Source: Bacteroidales bacterium (GTDB lineage: Bacteria; Bacteroidota; Bacteroidia; Bacteroidales; VadinHA17). Taken from it: a stretch of DNA of 64,000 bases. Where the stretch lies: the NCBI GenBank assembly GCA_016715075.1, contig JADKBK010000013.1, positions 56,061 through 120,060 on the forward strand. The letters run 5' to 3'. Each line of letters opens with the position of its first letter. Within the stretch, counting starts at the first letter, position 1. Made by a program: the position numbers and the translations under genes. Below the pieces are notes generated by a model, which saw nothing but the letters and a program-made list of their open reading frames with translations, did not search any database and was not told where the DNA came from. Positions 21,234 to 31,199 of the stretch are shown here, piece after piece.

Positions 21234-23009
21234 CTATTCCTGGGAAAACTCAATAAGAAGATCCCTGTATGTTGAATAAATTCTGGATTTTGAAATAAAC
21301 CCCACATAATATCCATTATCAAGTACAGGAAGATTCCATGCGCCAGTTTTACGGAAAGCCTCCATAACAGTATCAATGCTCTCGCGGATATCGATATATG
21401 AGGGAGGAATGATCATGACATCTCTCATACTTGTAGTCTCATAAAGCTCCTGCTGAAACATAATCTCCCTTACATCATCAAGTGATACCACACCATCAAG
21501 AATATTATAATCATCAACAACGGGAAACAGGTTCCTCCTGGAACGTGCTATAACTTTTACAAGGTCACCGAGTTTATCATTGGCTTTAACTGTTTGCAGA
21601 TCTCTCTCGATCTCCTTTCTCCAGTCCATCCTTGCAAGAGCTGCCTTGTCCTTATCGTGTGTAATAAGATCTCCCCTCTCGGCAAGCTGAACATGATAAA
21701 TCGAATGCTTTTCAAAACTCCTTGTTGTAATATAGGCCACTGTTGAGGTTATTATTAACGGTATGAGCAGCCTGTATCCTCCCGTTATCTCTGCTATCAG
21801 GAAGATTGCTGTAAGCGGTGCATGCATCACACCCGCCATCATTCCTGCCATTCCAACAAGGACAAAACGGTTATCAGGAAGATCGATATGTATAAATCTC
21901 TTCAGCAGGTTAGCCATAAAAAAACCGTTTATCCCACCGATGAAAAGAGTCGGGGCAAATATTCCGCCTACTCCTCCTGCACCATTGGTAGAGCTGCTGG
22001 CAACTACCTTCAGCATTATCAGGCCAATCATGAACAGACTCATTATCAGAAAGCTGCCTGAGAATGAACTGAAAATGCTGTTTGAGAACACATGATCGGT
22101 ATTACCCTGCAGAAGCGCCATTATTGTATCATATCCCTCCCCGTAGAAGGGCGGAAACAGATATATCAAACTTCCAAGGACTATTCCGCCAAGTATTAGC
22201 CGCAGATATTCATTCTTTATCTTTTCATAGTTACTTTCAAGGAAAAGTGTCATTTTCGAAAAATAGAGAGATATTAATCCCGAGATTATTCCGAGAAGAA
22301 CATACCACGGAATATTGGAAATATGAAAGGTCCCTGTTATATCGAAAGCGAACAGAACCTTGCCTCCCATAAGGAAATGAGCCACAGTTGCAGCTGTAAC
22401 CGATGATATAAGAAGCGGAACAATAGATGACATTGTCAGGTCAAGCATCAGTATTTCCAGCGTAAATACAATTCCGGCAATAGGAGCCTTGAAGATTCCT
22501 GAAACGGCACCTGCTGCACCGCATCCGATAAGCAGGGTGATGTTTTTATAATTCAGCTTGAAGAACCGCCCGACAGCAGACCCAATTGATGACCCCGTAA
22601 GCACAATAGGTGCTTCAGCTCCCACAGAACCGCCAAAGCCTATTGTAAACGTGCTGGCCAGTAACGAAGTCCACGTATTATGCCACTTAAGATGGCTCTT
22701 TTTCCTGGAAATGGCATAAAGGATCCGGCTGATGCCATGACCTATATTATCCCTGACAATAAATTTTACAAAAAGCAGTGTAATGAGCATGCCTGTAATA
22801 GGATAGGCCAGATAGAGATAGCCTCCCGATTCGGTCGAAATACCGCCGGTGAGCAATTTATTGGTATAATGGATAGCATTTTTAAGAAATGCCGCTGCAA
22901 GAGCACTCAATAGTCCGACAATCAGACTGAGTAAATAAACCAGTTTTACCTGGTCCAGATCAACAAGCCGAGTGTTTATAAACTTTTTGAAGAATCGGAT
23001 TCCGAACAT
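21234..23009 (-). CDS. ClC-family chloride channel/antiporter with CBS domains
   Basis: 591 residues. The N-terminal ~440 residues are a multi-helix ClC domain with the ion-pathway motifs in order: NIGHGISRIL (position of GSGIP), GGSVGAEAPIVLTGSSIG (position of GxEGP, with the gating Glu), and GGVGGIFAPTLFIGG (GxFxP). The last ~140 residues carry two CBS repeats (DLGDLVKVIARSRRNLFPVV-like, and a second ending LPVLDNGYYVGFISKSRI), which sense nucleotides in other ClC proteins. Whether it is a channel or a Cl-/H+ exchanger cannot be told from these motifs. The gene is divergent from the M16 peptidase pair and is followed by glyA. Confidence 0.93.
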   Translation of the reverse strand: MFGIRFFKKFINTRLVDLDQVKLVYLLSLIVGLLSALAAAFLKNAIHYTNKLLTGGISTESGGYLYLAYPITGMLITLLFVKFIVRDNIGHGISRILYAISRKKSHLKWHNTWTSLLASTFTIGFGGSVGAEAPIVLTGSSIGSAVGRFFKLNYKNITLLIGCGAAGAVSGIFKAPIAGIVFTLEILMLDLTMSSIVPLLISSVTAATVAHFLMGGKVLFAFDITGTFHISNIPWYVLLGIISGLISLYFSKMTLFLESNYEKIKNEYLRLILGGIVLGSLIYLFPPFYGEGYDTIMALLQGNTDHVFSNSIFSSFSGSFLIMSLFMIGLIMLKVVASSSTNGAGGVGGIFAPTLFIGGINGFFMANLLKRFIHIDLPDNRFVLVGMAGMMAGVMHAPLTAIFLIAEITGGYRLLIPLIITSTVAYITTRSFEKHSIYHVQLAERGDLITHDKDKAALARMDWRKEIERDLQTVKANDKLGDLVKVIARSRRNLFPVVDDYNILDGVVSLDDVREIMFQQELYETTSMRDVMIIPPSYIDIRESIDTVMEAFRKTGAWNLPVLDNGYYVGFISKSRIYSTYRDLLIEFSQE

Positions 23010-23124
23010 AATTATGCAAATATAAAAACATTACCAATCCTTAGCTGTTTTTTAAGTAAGTTTGTCACCAGCTAAATACATATTATAAAATACAGCCACA
23101 GATGGTAAAAATGATATTTCAGGT

Positions 23125-24372
23125 ATGGTAAATTTCAAAAAAATCACACTTGAAAACGGCCTAAAAGTCCTTGTTCATGAAGATAATTCCACCCCTCTGG
23201 TTGCCATGAACATATTGTATGACGTAGGATCAAAGGATGAAGATCCGGGAAGAACAGGTCTTGCTCATCTTTTCGAACATCTTATGTTTGGCGGTTCTAT
23301 AAATATCCCTGAATATGATAAACCCCTTCAGATGGTTGGCGGGGAAAATAATGCATTTACAAATAATGATATTACAAATTATTACCTCACTGTACCTTCT
23401 GAAAATATAGAAACCGGTTTCTGGCTTGAATCAGACAGAATGTTCGGCCTTGATTTCTCGCAGAAGAATCTTGAAACTCAGAAAAGTGTTGTAATTGAAG
23501 AGTTTAATCAGCGATATCTTAACCAGCCATATGGTGATGCAATTCTGAAGCTCAGACCACTGGCTTATAAAGTACACCCCTACAGGTGGCCTGCAATAGG
23601 AATGGACATCAATCATGTAGCAGGTGTCGATCTGGAAAATGTAAAAGAGTTCTTCTTTTCACATTATGCCCCAAACAATGCAATACTGGCAATAACTGGG
23701 AATATAACCTTTGAAAAGGCCGCTGAGCTCTCCTCTTTGTGGTTCGGTCCTATTCCAAAAAGAACCATTAGCCCAAGAAACCTGCCTGTCGAACCCCCAC
23801 AGAAAGAGGCCAGGTCGATTACAATAGAAAAGGATATACCATCAGATGCTATTTACAAAGTCTGGCATATTGGTCCAAGAAACAACCCTGATTTTCATAC
23901 CCTTGATCTGATTACCGACCTTCTGGCCGGTGGTGAATCGGGTAGATTGCATACAAAACTTGTGAGGGATAAGAAATTATTCAGTGAAATCAACGCATAT
24001 TTAACCTCTGACATCGATCCGGGTCTTGTTATCCTTCAGGGGAAATTAATGAAAGGGGTGGAAATTGAATATGCAGATAATTCAATAGCTGAAGTGCTCC
24101 ATGGATTGAAGGATATTACCAACCTGCAGGATGAGATGGAGAAAGTAAGGAATAAATATGAATCCTCTACTGTCTTTTCAAATACAAGTATTCTCAATAA
24201 GGCCGTCAGCCTTGCACATTATGAACTTCTTGGCGACCCTGACCTGATCAACAGTGAAGTTGATGCATACCGGGCAGTGAGCGGTGAAATGGGCGCTGAT
24301 ACAGCCGAAAAATATTTCGGGCTCTCAAATTGCAGCTCATTATACTACAAATCAACAAGAAAGGGTGCATGA
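23125..24372 (+). CDS. M16 family zinc metallopeptidase (active subunit)
   Basis: 415 residues, one M16 half-clam unit. The inverted zinc motif HLFEH lies at residues 48-52, with the distal Glu expected in VVIEEFNQRY (~125-126). No signal peptide is visible, so a cytoplasmic place is likely, although M16 pairs in this phylum are sometimes periplasmic. The next gene encodes a second M16 unit without HxxEH, and the stop of this gene overlaps its start (ATGA). The two should form a heterodimer of the mitochondrial-processing-peptidase/PqqL type that degrades or trims peptides. The substrate is unknown. Confidence 0.93.
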   Translation: MVNFKKITLENGLKVLVHEDNSTPLVAMNILYDVGSKDEDPGRTGLAHLFEHLMFGGSINIPEYDKPLQMVGGENNAFTNNDITNYYLTVPSENIETGFWLESDRMFGLDFSQKNLETQKSVVIEEFNQRYLNQPYGDAILKLRPLAYKVHPYRWPAIGMDINHVAGVDLENVKEFFFSHYAPNNAILAITGNITFEKAAELSSLWFGPIPKRTISPRNLPVEPPQKEARSITIEKDIPSDAIYKVWHIGPRNNPDFHTLDLITDLLAGGESGRLHTKLVRDKKLFSEINAYLTSDIDPGLVILQGKLMKGVEIEYADNSIAEVLHGLKDITNLQDEMEKVRNKYESSTVFSNTSILNKAVSLAHYELLGDPDLINSEVDAYRAVSGEMGADTAEKYFGLSNCSSLYYKSTRKGA

Positions 24373-25667
24373 TGAATAGCCTGCAAAGAAAACAACCTCC
24401 TGTCTTTCCGGTTGAAAGGGTAATTATTCCGGAAGTACAATCACTCAATCTTAAAAATGGCGTTCCTGTCTATTTAATCAATGCCGGTACGGAAGATATT
24501 ATGAGGCTGGAAATTATCTTCAGGGCCGGACAGGTAAGAGAGCGGCTTCCCCTGCTTTCTTCTACTACCAACATGATGCTTTCAGAAGGGTCTCAAAACT
24601 ACACTTCTGAAGAGATGAACAGGCTGATTGACTATTACGGAACATTCCTCAATCTCTCACCCGAAAAAGATCTTGCCGGAGCAGTGCTTTTTTTCCTCAG
24701 CAAGCATATAGAAAAAGTGCTGGAACTTACCAGGGAGCTTATTTTCAGACCACTGTTTCCTGAACCGGAGCTGAATGCCCTGATGAAAAAAAGACTCAGA
24801 TGGTTTCTTGTAAACAAGGAAAAAGCAAGCAATCAGGCAATTGATAAATTTTTTGAATCCTCTTTCGGAAAATTGCATCCCTATGGACGTCAATTGACCG
24901 AAAAAGATTTTGAGAGTATGAATCCTTCAATCATAAGAGAGTTTCATTCAGAATACTATACCCCTGATAATATGACTTTGATAATATCAGGCAAGATACA
25001 TCCCAGGACAACTGAGCTCCTTAATCATTATTTCGGGGAAATTGCTTCTGTTAAAAAACAGAAAAAAGATCCTGAGATAAAGATCAGGGGAAAAGCGTCA
25101 AAAGAGATCCATATTGTAAAGGATGGAGCCGTTCAGACGGCCGTCAGAATAGGTTCGCCCACTATAAATAAACGAAACCCTGATTACCCGGGACTAAAAA
25201 TACTCAATACCATTCTTGGAGGATATTTCGGATGGAGACTTATGAAAAATCTCCGTGAAGAAAAAGGTTTTACTTACGGGATTGGCTCCGCAGTCTCTTC
25301 TCTTAATCTCTCAGGCTATAAGGTGATCTCTACTGAGGTCAGCCCAAAAAACTGCAGTCAAACTATTGATGAAATATTCAACGAGATACGATTGCTGCAA
25401 AATGTCCCTGTCAGTGCTGATGAGCTGGCTGTAGTACGTAATTATATGTCTGGGGAAATGGTAAGGATGTTTGACGGTCCTTTCGCAATAGCAGAAAGCT
25501 TCAGGGCGGTATGGGAATTCGGACTCGATAATAGTTATTATCAAAAACTGTCTGAAAAAATTCTTAAAATTGATCCTGATGAAATAATTGAACTGGCCCG
25601 TACGTATTATAATATTGACGAACTTTATCAGGTTACAGTTGGTCCAAATGAAAAAGAAGTATCGTAA
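24369..25667 (+). CDS. M16 family peptidase-like protein (inactive partner subunit)
   Basis: 432 residues from the ATG at 24369, which overlaps the previous stop by four bases; an upstream in-frame ATG at 24330 lies inside the neighbour and is less likely. The fold signature is M16, but the N-terminal zinc motif HxxEH is absent: the equivalent region reads LPLLSSTTNMMLSEGSQNYT. The C-terminal half holds the substrate-side Arg/Tyr motif LREEKGFTYGIGS, which complements the active partner in heterodimeric M16 enzymes. Together with the preceding gene this gives a typical active/inactive pair. Its end overlaps the following T9SS protein gene by 20 bases. Confidence 0.9.
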   Translation: MMNSLQRKQPPVFPVERVIIPEVQSLNLKNGVPVYLINAGTEDIMRLEIIFRAGQVRERLPLLSSTTNMMLSEGSQNYTSEEMNRLIDYYGTFLNLSPEKDLAGAVLFFLSKHIEKVLELTRELIFRPLFPEPELNALMKKRLRWFLVNKEKASNQAIDKFFESSFGKLHPYGRQLTEKDFESMNPSIIREFHSEYYTPDNMTLIISGKIHPRTTELLNHYFGEIASVKKQKKDPEIKIRGKASKEIHIVKDGAVQTAVRIGSPTINKRNPDYPGLKILNTILGGYFGWRLMKNLREEKGFTYGIGSAVSSLNLSGYKVISTEVSPKNCSQTIDEIFNEIRLLQNVPVSADELAVVRNYMSGEMVRMFDGPFAIAESFRAVWEFGLDNSYYQKLSEKILKIDPDEIIELARTYYNIDELYQVTVGPNEKEVS

Positions 25668-27159
25668 TATTATCTTTTTTCTGCTGATTTTCTGCTATTA
25701 CAGTGCTCATTCCCAAGCCCAGAATAATTGTACTGTACCGTTTCCTCCGGTGCTGACTTCAGTTTCGGTGCAACCGGAAACCGGAAAGACAGAATTTACA
25801 TGGACGCTCAGCCCATCGCCTGATATCGCAGGTTACATTATCTATGCCTATGAGAATGAGGCTGGCCTGGCAATTGATACGGTTTGGGATGCAGCTGCTA
25901 CCCACCATATTATTTCAAACACTGCACCTAAGTATTCATCAGTTTCGTATGTCGTTGCTGCCCACACGCTGCCTGCCGAACCAGGGAAGCCCGGCTGTAC
26001 AAGCGCTCTGTCAAATGTATTAAGTACTATATTCTGCCAGGCAGATCTTGACACCTGCAATAAAAAAATCAATGTGGCATGGAACAGCTATCCTTCAGAA
26101 CCGATTGCAGTTACCGGCTATACAATCTATCTGTCGGTTAACGGAGGCGAATATACTGAGGAGACTTCCACTGGTCCTGATATAACTCACTTTACAATTG
26201 ATAATTTTCTTACTGGAGTGGACTACTGTTTTTATATCAGGGCAAATCTTGAAGGAAGTCAGTTTTCCACATCAAATAAAGCCTGTTTATTAACAAGAAT
26301 GCAGAGGCCTCCGGATTGGATCAATGCAGATTATGCCACTGTTAATTCCGAATCAAAGGTTATACTTTCATTCACTGTTGATCCGGCCTCGGAAATAACT
26401 CATTTTATGCTGGAGAGAAGAACCGGCACCGGAGGAACATTTGCAGAGGTTACCCGTTTGCAGGCAGTTAACGGAGAAGTGCAGTACACTGATAATGAAA
26501 CTGACGATAAGGTTGTCAATATTTACAGGCTCTCAGCTATCAATAGCTGCAATAATCCGGTAACTGTTTCGAACATCGCATCAAATATTGTTCTTTCTCT
26601 GGAACGAAAAGCTGAAGAATTAAAGCTCTCATGGAATTTATACAGGGAATGGCTTGGAAAGGTTTCAGCCTACAGGCTTTTTGCAGATACCGGCAACGGA
26701 TTTGAGGAAAAAGCTGTAATAGCGGAAACAGATTCAATGTATACACTTGACTACCGGGATATTATGTATGGTGTAACCTCAGATAAAATTTGTTTGCTTG
26801 TAACTGCCGGAGAAATAGACAATCCTCATGGTATTGCAGGTGAAAGCAGCTCCTGTGAGGTTTGCATGAAACCAATCGAAGTAATAACTGTTCCTAATCT
26901 TTTTACCCCGAATAACGATCTTACCAACGATTTATTCAAACCTGTAATCTCCTTTACCCCATCTGATTACCATCTTATAATTAGTAATCAACACGGTGCG
27001 GTGCTTTTCGATACAAGGGATTACAATGAATCATGGGACGGAACGATGAATGGAAATCCTCAGCCAGATGGCATCTGCCTCTGGTTTTTAAAAGTTACCA
27101 CACCGTCCGGAAAGAATCTGACAAGGACCGGAACTGTTACTATACTTAAGAATCCTTAA
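25648..27159 (+). CDS. Secreted fibronectin-like protein with T9SS type B (gliding-motility-associated) C-terminal domain
   Basis: 503 residues from the ATG at 25648 (MKKKYRNIIFFLL), chosen because a signal peptide begins there (cleavage near SHSQA, residue ~20). The middle part (~30-410) is built of fibronectin type III-like beta domains (PDIAGYIIYAYENEAG, VTGYTIYLSVNGGEYTE). The last ~85 residues match the T9SS type B / gliding-motility-associated domain: VPNLFTPNNDLTNDLFKP, a WDGTMNGNPQPDGICLWF core and a final TGTVTIL strand. It is therefore probably exported through T9SS to the surface or medium. The start overlaps the M16 partner by 20 bases, which suggests shared transcription. The binding target is unknown. 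Confidence 0.87.
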   Translation: MKKKYRNIIFFLLIFCYYSAHSQAQNNCTVPFPPVLTSVSVQPETGKTEFTWTLSPSPDIAGYIIYAYENEAGLAIDTVWDAAATHHIISNTAPKYSSVSYVVAAHTLPAEPGKPGCTSALSNVLSTIFCQADLDTCNKKINVAWNSYPSEPIAVTGYTIYLSVNGGEYTEETSTGPDITHFTIDNFLTGVDYCFYIRANLEGSQFSTSNKACLLTRMQRPPDWINADYATVNSESKVILSFTVDPASEITHFMLERRTGTGGTFAEVTRLQAVNGEVQYTDNETDDKVVNIYRLSAINSCNNPVTVSNIASNIVLSLERKAEELKLSWNLYREWLGKVSAYRLFADTGNGFEEKAVIAETDSMYTLDYRDIMYGVTSDKICLLVTAGEIDNPHGIAGESSSCEVCMKPIEVITVPNLFTPNNDLTNDLFKPVISFTPSDYHLIISNQHGAVLFDTRDYNESWDGTMNGNPQPDGICLWFLKVTTPSGKNLTRTGTVTILKNP

Positions 27160-27208
27160 ACAGGCATCTCAAATATCAACTTAGGCATCAATTTTAAGCA
27201 GGAAAAGC

Positions 27209-27216
27209 TATCTTTG
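27209..27216 (+). promoter_or_regulatory. Candidate -7 promoter element before relA/spoT
   Basis: TATCTTTG fits TAnnTTTG and lies 34 bases before the ATG at 27250. No TTTG-like -33 element stands 19-21 bases upstream, so this is a weak call. Confidence 0.33.
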
Positions 27217-27249
27217 TATATTGCATAAAATGGTGTTTTAAAGTTTTTT

Positions 27250-29496
27250 ATGGGTAACAAGGATATTTTTGATGACGAAGATAAATTACGTATTCAATCT
27301 GAATATGAGACACTTGTAAATAATCTTGTCAGGTGCAAAAAAGAGGGCGACAGGGAACTCATTGACAAAGCTTTCAGAATTGCCAATGAGGCTCACTGGA
27401 ACATGAGGAGAAAATCGGGAGAACCCTATATAATTCATCCTATTTCGGTAGCAAAAATTGTAAACCAGGAGATCGGCCTCGGAGCTAAATCAATTGCCGT
27501 AGCGCTGCTTCACGATATTGTTGAGGACACTGATTATACTCTTGAGGACATCGAAAGGGAATTTGATCCCAAGATAGCCTCCCTGATTGACGGGCTGACA
27601 AAAATATCAGGTACTTATAATAAGGAGAACTCATCTTCCATGCAGGCGGAGAACTTCAGGAAGATGCTGCTGACTCTTTCAGATGATCTAAGGGTAATAC
27701 TTATAAAGATCGCTGATCGCCTTCACAATATGAGAACCCTCGATTCGATGCCCGAGCATAAAAAGATGAAGGTGGCAGGGGAGACAATTTTCCTTTATGC
27801 CCCTCTGGCTAACCGGCTTGGACTTTATGCAATAAAAAGCGAGCTTGAAGATCTCAGCTTCAAATTCAGACAGCCGCAGATCTATGAAGAGATTGCTGCC
27901 AAACTTAAACACAGCGAAAGAAAATATATATCTATAATTAATAAATTCTCCCTGCCAATAATTGAGAGGCTGACCCAGGCAGGCCTGAAATTTGATATCA
28001 GCGGAAGACCCAAATCAATCTTCAGCATCTGGAAAAAGATGCAGGCAAAAAATGTCCCTTTTGAGGAGATCTATGACGTACTTGCCGTAAGAATCGTCTT
28101 CGAACCTCAGGCTAATATTCCTGAAAAAACACAGTGCTGGAATATCTATTCAATGATAACTGATGCTTACCTGCCCAAACCTGACAGGCTGCGTGACTGG
28201 GTGAGCCGTCCGAAACCGAATGGATATGAGGCTTTGCATGTAACAGTGATGGGGCCGGAAGGAAAATGGGTTGAGATACAGATCAGAAGTAAACGGATGG
28301 ACGAGATTGCTGAAAGAGGATACGCTGCCCATTGGAAATATAAGGGAGACGAGTCACCAGAGAGCGAGCTTGATAAATGGATTAAAAAAATCAGGCAGAT
28401 GCTCGAGAATCCCCTTGAAGATCCTATTGAGTTCCTCGATGAGTTCAAGATGAACCTTTTCTCAAGTGAGATAATGGTTTTCACACCGAAAGGTACTCTT
28501 GTCAGCCTGCCTAAAGGTGCTTCCGCACTTGATTTTGCATATGAAATACATACTGAAGTCGGAAATAAAGCTATAGGAGCAAAAATCAACTATAAACTAA
28601 ACCCAATCAATGCCATTCTGATGAGCGGAGATCAGGTCGAAATTATTACCTCCGACATTGCAAAACCTGAAAGAGAATGGCTATCCTTTGTCCGAACCTC
28701 AAAGGCAAAGGTCGCGATTAAAAATACATTAAAGTCCGATTCGAAAGATACTGTACAGCAGGGAATTGAAATCCTCGACGGAAAACTGAAGGAGATCGGA
28801 CTAACAGCAAACCCTGAAGTAATGAAGAGCCTCCTCAGTCACTATGATATGCTTAATAAGGAAGATTTCCATTATGGTATCGGGACAGGTAAAATCAACC
28901 TTGATGACCTTAAAAAGATTCTGAAGAAAACACCTTCCCCAAATGTGATCAAATACTGGGAGCTAAAGCTGATAGGATCAAAAAAGCAAAAAAAGAGCGA
29001 TGCAGAACAAAAGAAAAAAATAGATAACAGCGCTCCCTTTCTGCTCAGAGAGAATGTAGATAATGCAGAACAATCATACGAAATCGCTAATTGCTGCAAC
29101 CCTATTCCAGGAGATGAAGTAACTGGCTACCATTCACCTGACGGAGCAATTATCATTCACAAGCCTAAATGCCCTGTTGCAATACGGATAATGTCGAACG
29201 AGGGAAACAGGATTATTGCAGTTAAATGGGCTATCCACAAGCTCGTAGCCTTCCTGGCAAGAATAAGTATGACAGGAATTGACAGGATAGGACTTGTGAA
29301 TGAAATAACGAACATTATCTCTTCAGAGCTCAAAGTAAATATGACCAAAATTAATATTTCCGTCCAGAACGGAATATTCGAGGGAACAATTGATCTCTAT
29401 GTTCACCATACAAAAGACCTTAACAACCTCATACTCAAAATATCAAACATCAAAGGCATTGAAAATGTAAAAAGAGTTGAAGATTTCTCGAAATAA
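27250..29496 (+). CDS. Bifunctional (p)ppGpp synthetase/hydrolase RelA/SpoT
   Basis: 748 residues, a complete long RSH protein that makes and degrades the stringent-response alarmone in the cytoplasm. Order of domains: an HD hydrolase with HPISVAKIV, LLHDIVEDTDYT (His88-Asp89) and KIADRLHNMRTL; a synthetase with GRPKSIFSIWKKM, YDVLAVRIVF and RPKPNGYEALHVTV; a TGS domain around residues 410-470 (VFTPKGTLVSLPKGASALDFA); a Cys-containing segment ANCCNPIPGDEVTGY; and a C-terminal ACT domain (~670-748). The hydrolase HD pair and the synthetase residues both look intact, so both activities are expected. It follows the T9SS type B gene by 90 bases and has its own candidate promoter. Confidence 0.97.
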   Translation: MGNKDIFDDEDKLRIQSEYETLVNNLVRCKKEGDRELIDKAFRIANEAHWNMRRKSGEPYIIHPISVAKIVNQEIGLGAKSIAVALLHDIVEDTDYTLEDIEREFDPKIASLIDGLTKISGTYNKENSSSMQAENFRKMLLTLSDDLRVILIKIADRLHNMRTLDSMPEHKKMKVAGETIFLYAPLANRLGLYAIKSELEDLSFKFRQPQIYEEIAAKLKHSERKYISIINKFSLPIIERLTQAGLKFDISGRPKSIFSIWKKMQAKNVPFEEIYDVLAVRIVFEPQANIPEKTQCWNIYSMITDAYLPKPDRLRDWVSRPKPNGYEALHVTVMGPEGKWVEIQIRSKRMDEIAERGYAAHWKYKGDESPESELDKWIKKIRQMLENPLEDPIEFLDEFKMNLFSSEIMVFTPKGTLVSLPKGASALDFAYEIHTEVGNKAIGAKINYKLNPINAILMSGDQVEIITSDIAKPEREWLSFVRTSKAKVAIKNTLKSDSKDTVQQGIEILDGKLKEIGLTANPEVMKSLLSHYDMLNKEDFHYGIGTGKINLDDLKKILKKTPSPNVIKYWELKLIGSKKQKKSDAEQKKKIDNSAPFLLRENVDNAEQSYEIANCCNPIPGDEVTGYHSPDGAIIIHKPKCPVAIRIMSNEGNRIIAVKWAIHKLVAFLARISMTGIDRIGLVNEITNIISSELKVNMTKINISVQNGIFEGTIDLYVHHTKDLNNLILKISNIKGIENVKRVEDFSK

Positions 29497-29511
29497 CTTT
29501 TACAGCTTCCT

Positions 29512-29543
29512 TCTGCTGAATTCGGCAAAAATTTGTATTTTTG
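29512..29543 (+). promoter_or_regulatory. Bacteroidota-type promoter for the fur-family gene
   Basis: TCTG at 29512-29515 (one mismatch to TTTG) and TATTTTTG at 29536-29543 (full TAnnTTTG) are 20 bases apart, the spacing typical of this phylum. Transcription would begin about 20 bases before the ATG at 29568. Confidence 0.5.
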
Positions 29544-29567
29544 CTATTATTTTAAATTAGACCAGAT

Positions 29568-30008
29568 ATGATTAGTGACGATACAAAGTTAACAGTAAAG
29601 AAAATCTTCACTGAATATCTTGAAAAAAAGGGGCATCGCAAAACCCCTGAAAGGTATGCCATACTTGATGAGATATATTCAAGATCAGGTCATTTTGATA
29701 TCGAGTCGCTCTATATCTTCATGAAGAATAAGAACTACAGGGTCAGCAGGGCGACTTTATATAATACAATTGAATTGCTTCTCGACTGCAGCCTTGTGGT
29801 CAAGCATCAATTCGGGAAAAACATAGCTCAGTTTGAACGGGCTTATCAGTGCGGACAGCACGATCATCTTATTGATATTGAATCAGGAAAAGTTATAGAG
29901 TTCTGTGATCCGCGCATACATGAAATCATACATACTGCCAGCGATCTTCATAATTTTTCACCCCTCTATCATTCCCTTTATATATACGGTTCAATAAAGG
30001 ATAAATAA
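29568..30008 (+). CDS. Fur-family metal- or peroxide-responsive transcriptional regulator
   Basis: 146 residues. The N-terminal winged helix has the family pattern KKGHRKTPERYAILDEI and NKNYRVSRATLYNTIELLLD (the DNA-recognition helix). The C-terminal dimerisation and metal domain keeps His/Cys ligands (CGQHDHLIDIESGKVIEFCDP, IHEIIHTAS). The second pair of structural zinc cysteines seen in many Fur proteins is not obvious. The metal (Fe, Zn or Mn) or peroxide specificity cannot be decided from sequence alone. It has its own promoter and is separated from relA/spoT by 71 bases. No regulated operon is adjacent. Confidence 0.92.
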   Translation: MISDDTKLTVKKIFTEYLEKKGHRKTPERYAILDEIYSRSGHFDIESLYIFMKNKNYRVSRATLYNTIELLLDCSLVVKHQFGKNIAQFERAYQCGQHDHLIDIESGKVIEFCDPRIHEIIHTASDLHNFSPLYHSLYIYGSIKDK

Positions 30009-30263
30009 AACAGACTAATTCTGTTAAAAAATCAGTTCCTGGCACTTCCCTGATTGTTTATTTTATTTAATAATAGTAAATTGCACCTTATTGCATTGAA
30101 TATTAACTGCTAAGGCAGATTAATAGTACTGTAATGTGGCAGACGGCAGATTATGTTCCGGAGAAATTGATGAATCAGATCAATGCATAACAGTTTAAAT
30201 TATTCCATAATTCCATTTTGAGAATATTTATCTGATTTGTCAGTAAACTTTATCACATAAGCC

Positions 30264-31199
30264 ATGAAAAATAAAATCATTGATTACCAAGGGTTTATCA
30301 TCACTTTTCTTGCTCCCATATTCCTTATCCTCCTGGTCACTCAGAATATCAGTGCCCAGCAGATAATATCAGGTGAAATAAATAAAACATACCAGCTGAC
30401 TCTGAATGATGGATCAGTTATTTCAGGCAGATTATTATTAATAACTGAGAAAGAGGTTATTATCTCCTCAGCAACAATCGGAGAAATCCGGCTACAGAAA
30501 GAGAATATAAAATCTATGACTCCTGTACTTGAAATTAATCATAAGACGGCAGAGATCTGGTTTGATAATCCTAATCCATCAAAATATCTTCTCGGCAATT
30601 CTGCCATTCCAATGGAGAAACATACGGGGTATTATCAGAATACATGGATCTTTGTCAATTCATTCAGCTATGCATTTACCGGTAATATAAGCCTGGCCGG
30701 AGGATTTGAGATAATCTCTGCAATGGCAGCAGGTGAGGGTCCTTTCGCATTTTATATAAATCCTAAGGTTAGCTTTAAGCTGGCTGATAATTTTTATGCC
30801 GGAGGCAACATCCTCTACGCAAATACCCTGAGGACACTGGAGGACTTCGGAGGATTAGCCACCCTGAATGCTTTCGCCACCTATGGCAATAAAAATAACA
30901 ATTTGACAGGTGCTGTCGGATTCGGATGGGCTGACGGGGAATTCAGTTCCAAACCTCTTCTGACAATCAGCGGAATGGTAAGGGCATCAAAACGTATAGC
31001 ATTTGTGACTGAAAACTGGATAGTGCCGGGAATTAATGATACCTCCGCGGATACCTACTCATATTATGGAATTTTCTCATACGGGATACGTTTTCTTGGT
31101 GAAAAGACCTCCATCGACCTTGCCTTCATAAATAATCCGGATATAGCCAGTGAGATAATAATTGGCATACCATGGCTCGACTTTGTAATAAACTTTTAA
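30264..31199 (+). CDS. Outer-membrane beta-barrel protein of unknown function
   Basis: 311 residues with an N-terminal signal peptide (hydrophobic core ~13-28, cleavage near NISAQ). Residues ~40-90 form a small beta unit resembling an SM-like domain (YQLTLNDGSVISGRLL, then a strand with IGEIRLQKENIKSM). The rest alternates short aromatic and Gly strands (NTWIFVNSFSYAFTGNISLAGG, FYAGGNILYANTL) typical of a small outer-membrane barrel, and it ends in Phe. I do not recognise a named family. It stands alone: 255 bases without an evident gene precede it, and a short A/T-rich region with its own promoter for purA follows. Confidence 0.72.
   Translation: MKNKIIDYQGFIITFLAPIFLILLVTQNISAQQIISGEINKTYQLTLNDGSVISGRLLLITEKEVIISSATIGEIRLQKENIKSMTPVLEINHKTAEIWFDNPNPSKYLLGNSAIPMEKHTGYYQNTWIFVNSFSYAFTGNISLAGGFEIISAMAAGEGPFAFYINPKVSFKLADNFYAGGNILYANTLRTLEDFGGLATLNAFATYGNKNNNLTGAVGFGWADGEFSSKPLLTISGMVRASKRIAFVTENWIVPGINDTSADTYSYYGIFSYGIRFLGEKTSIDLAFINNPDIASEIIIGIPWLDFVINF

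Noticed and set aside
23017..23024. TATATTTG on the minus strand just upstream of the ClC gene
   Set aside because: It matches the -7 consensus but would place transcription at the ATG itself and lacks a -33 partner, so it was not annotated.
30009..30025. Short hairpin AACAGA-ctaat-TCTGTT after the fur-family gene
   Set aside because: It is followed by A bases rather than T bases on the plus strand, so it does not make a convincing terminator.
30009..30263. Possible small gene between the fur-family gene and the outer-membrane protein gene
   Set aside because: 255 A/T-rich bases with no frame that has both a plausible start and recognisable content; I see nothing in it.
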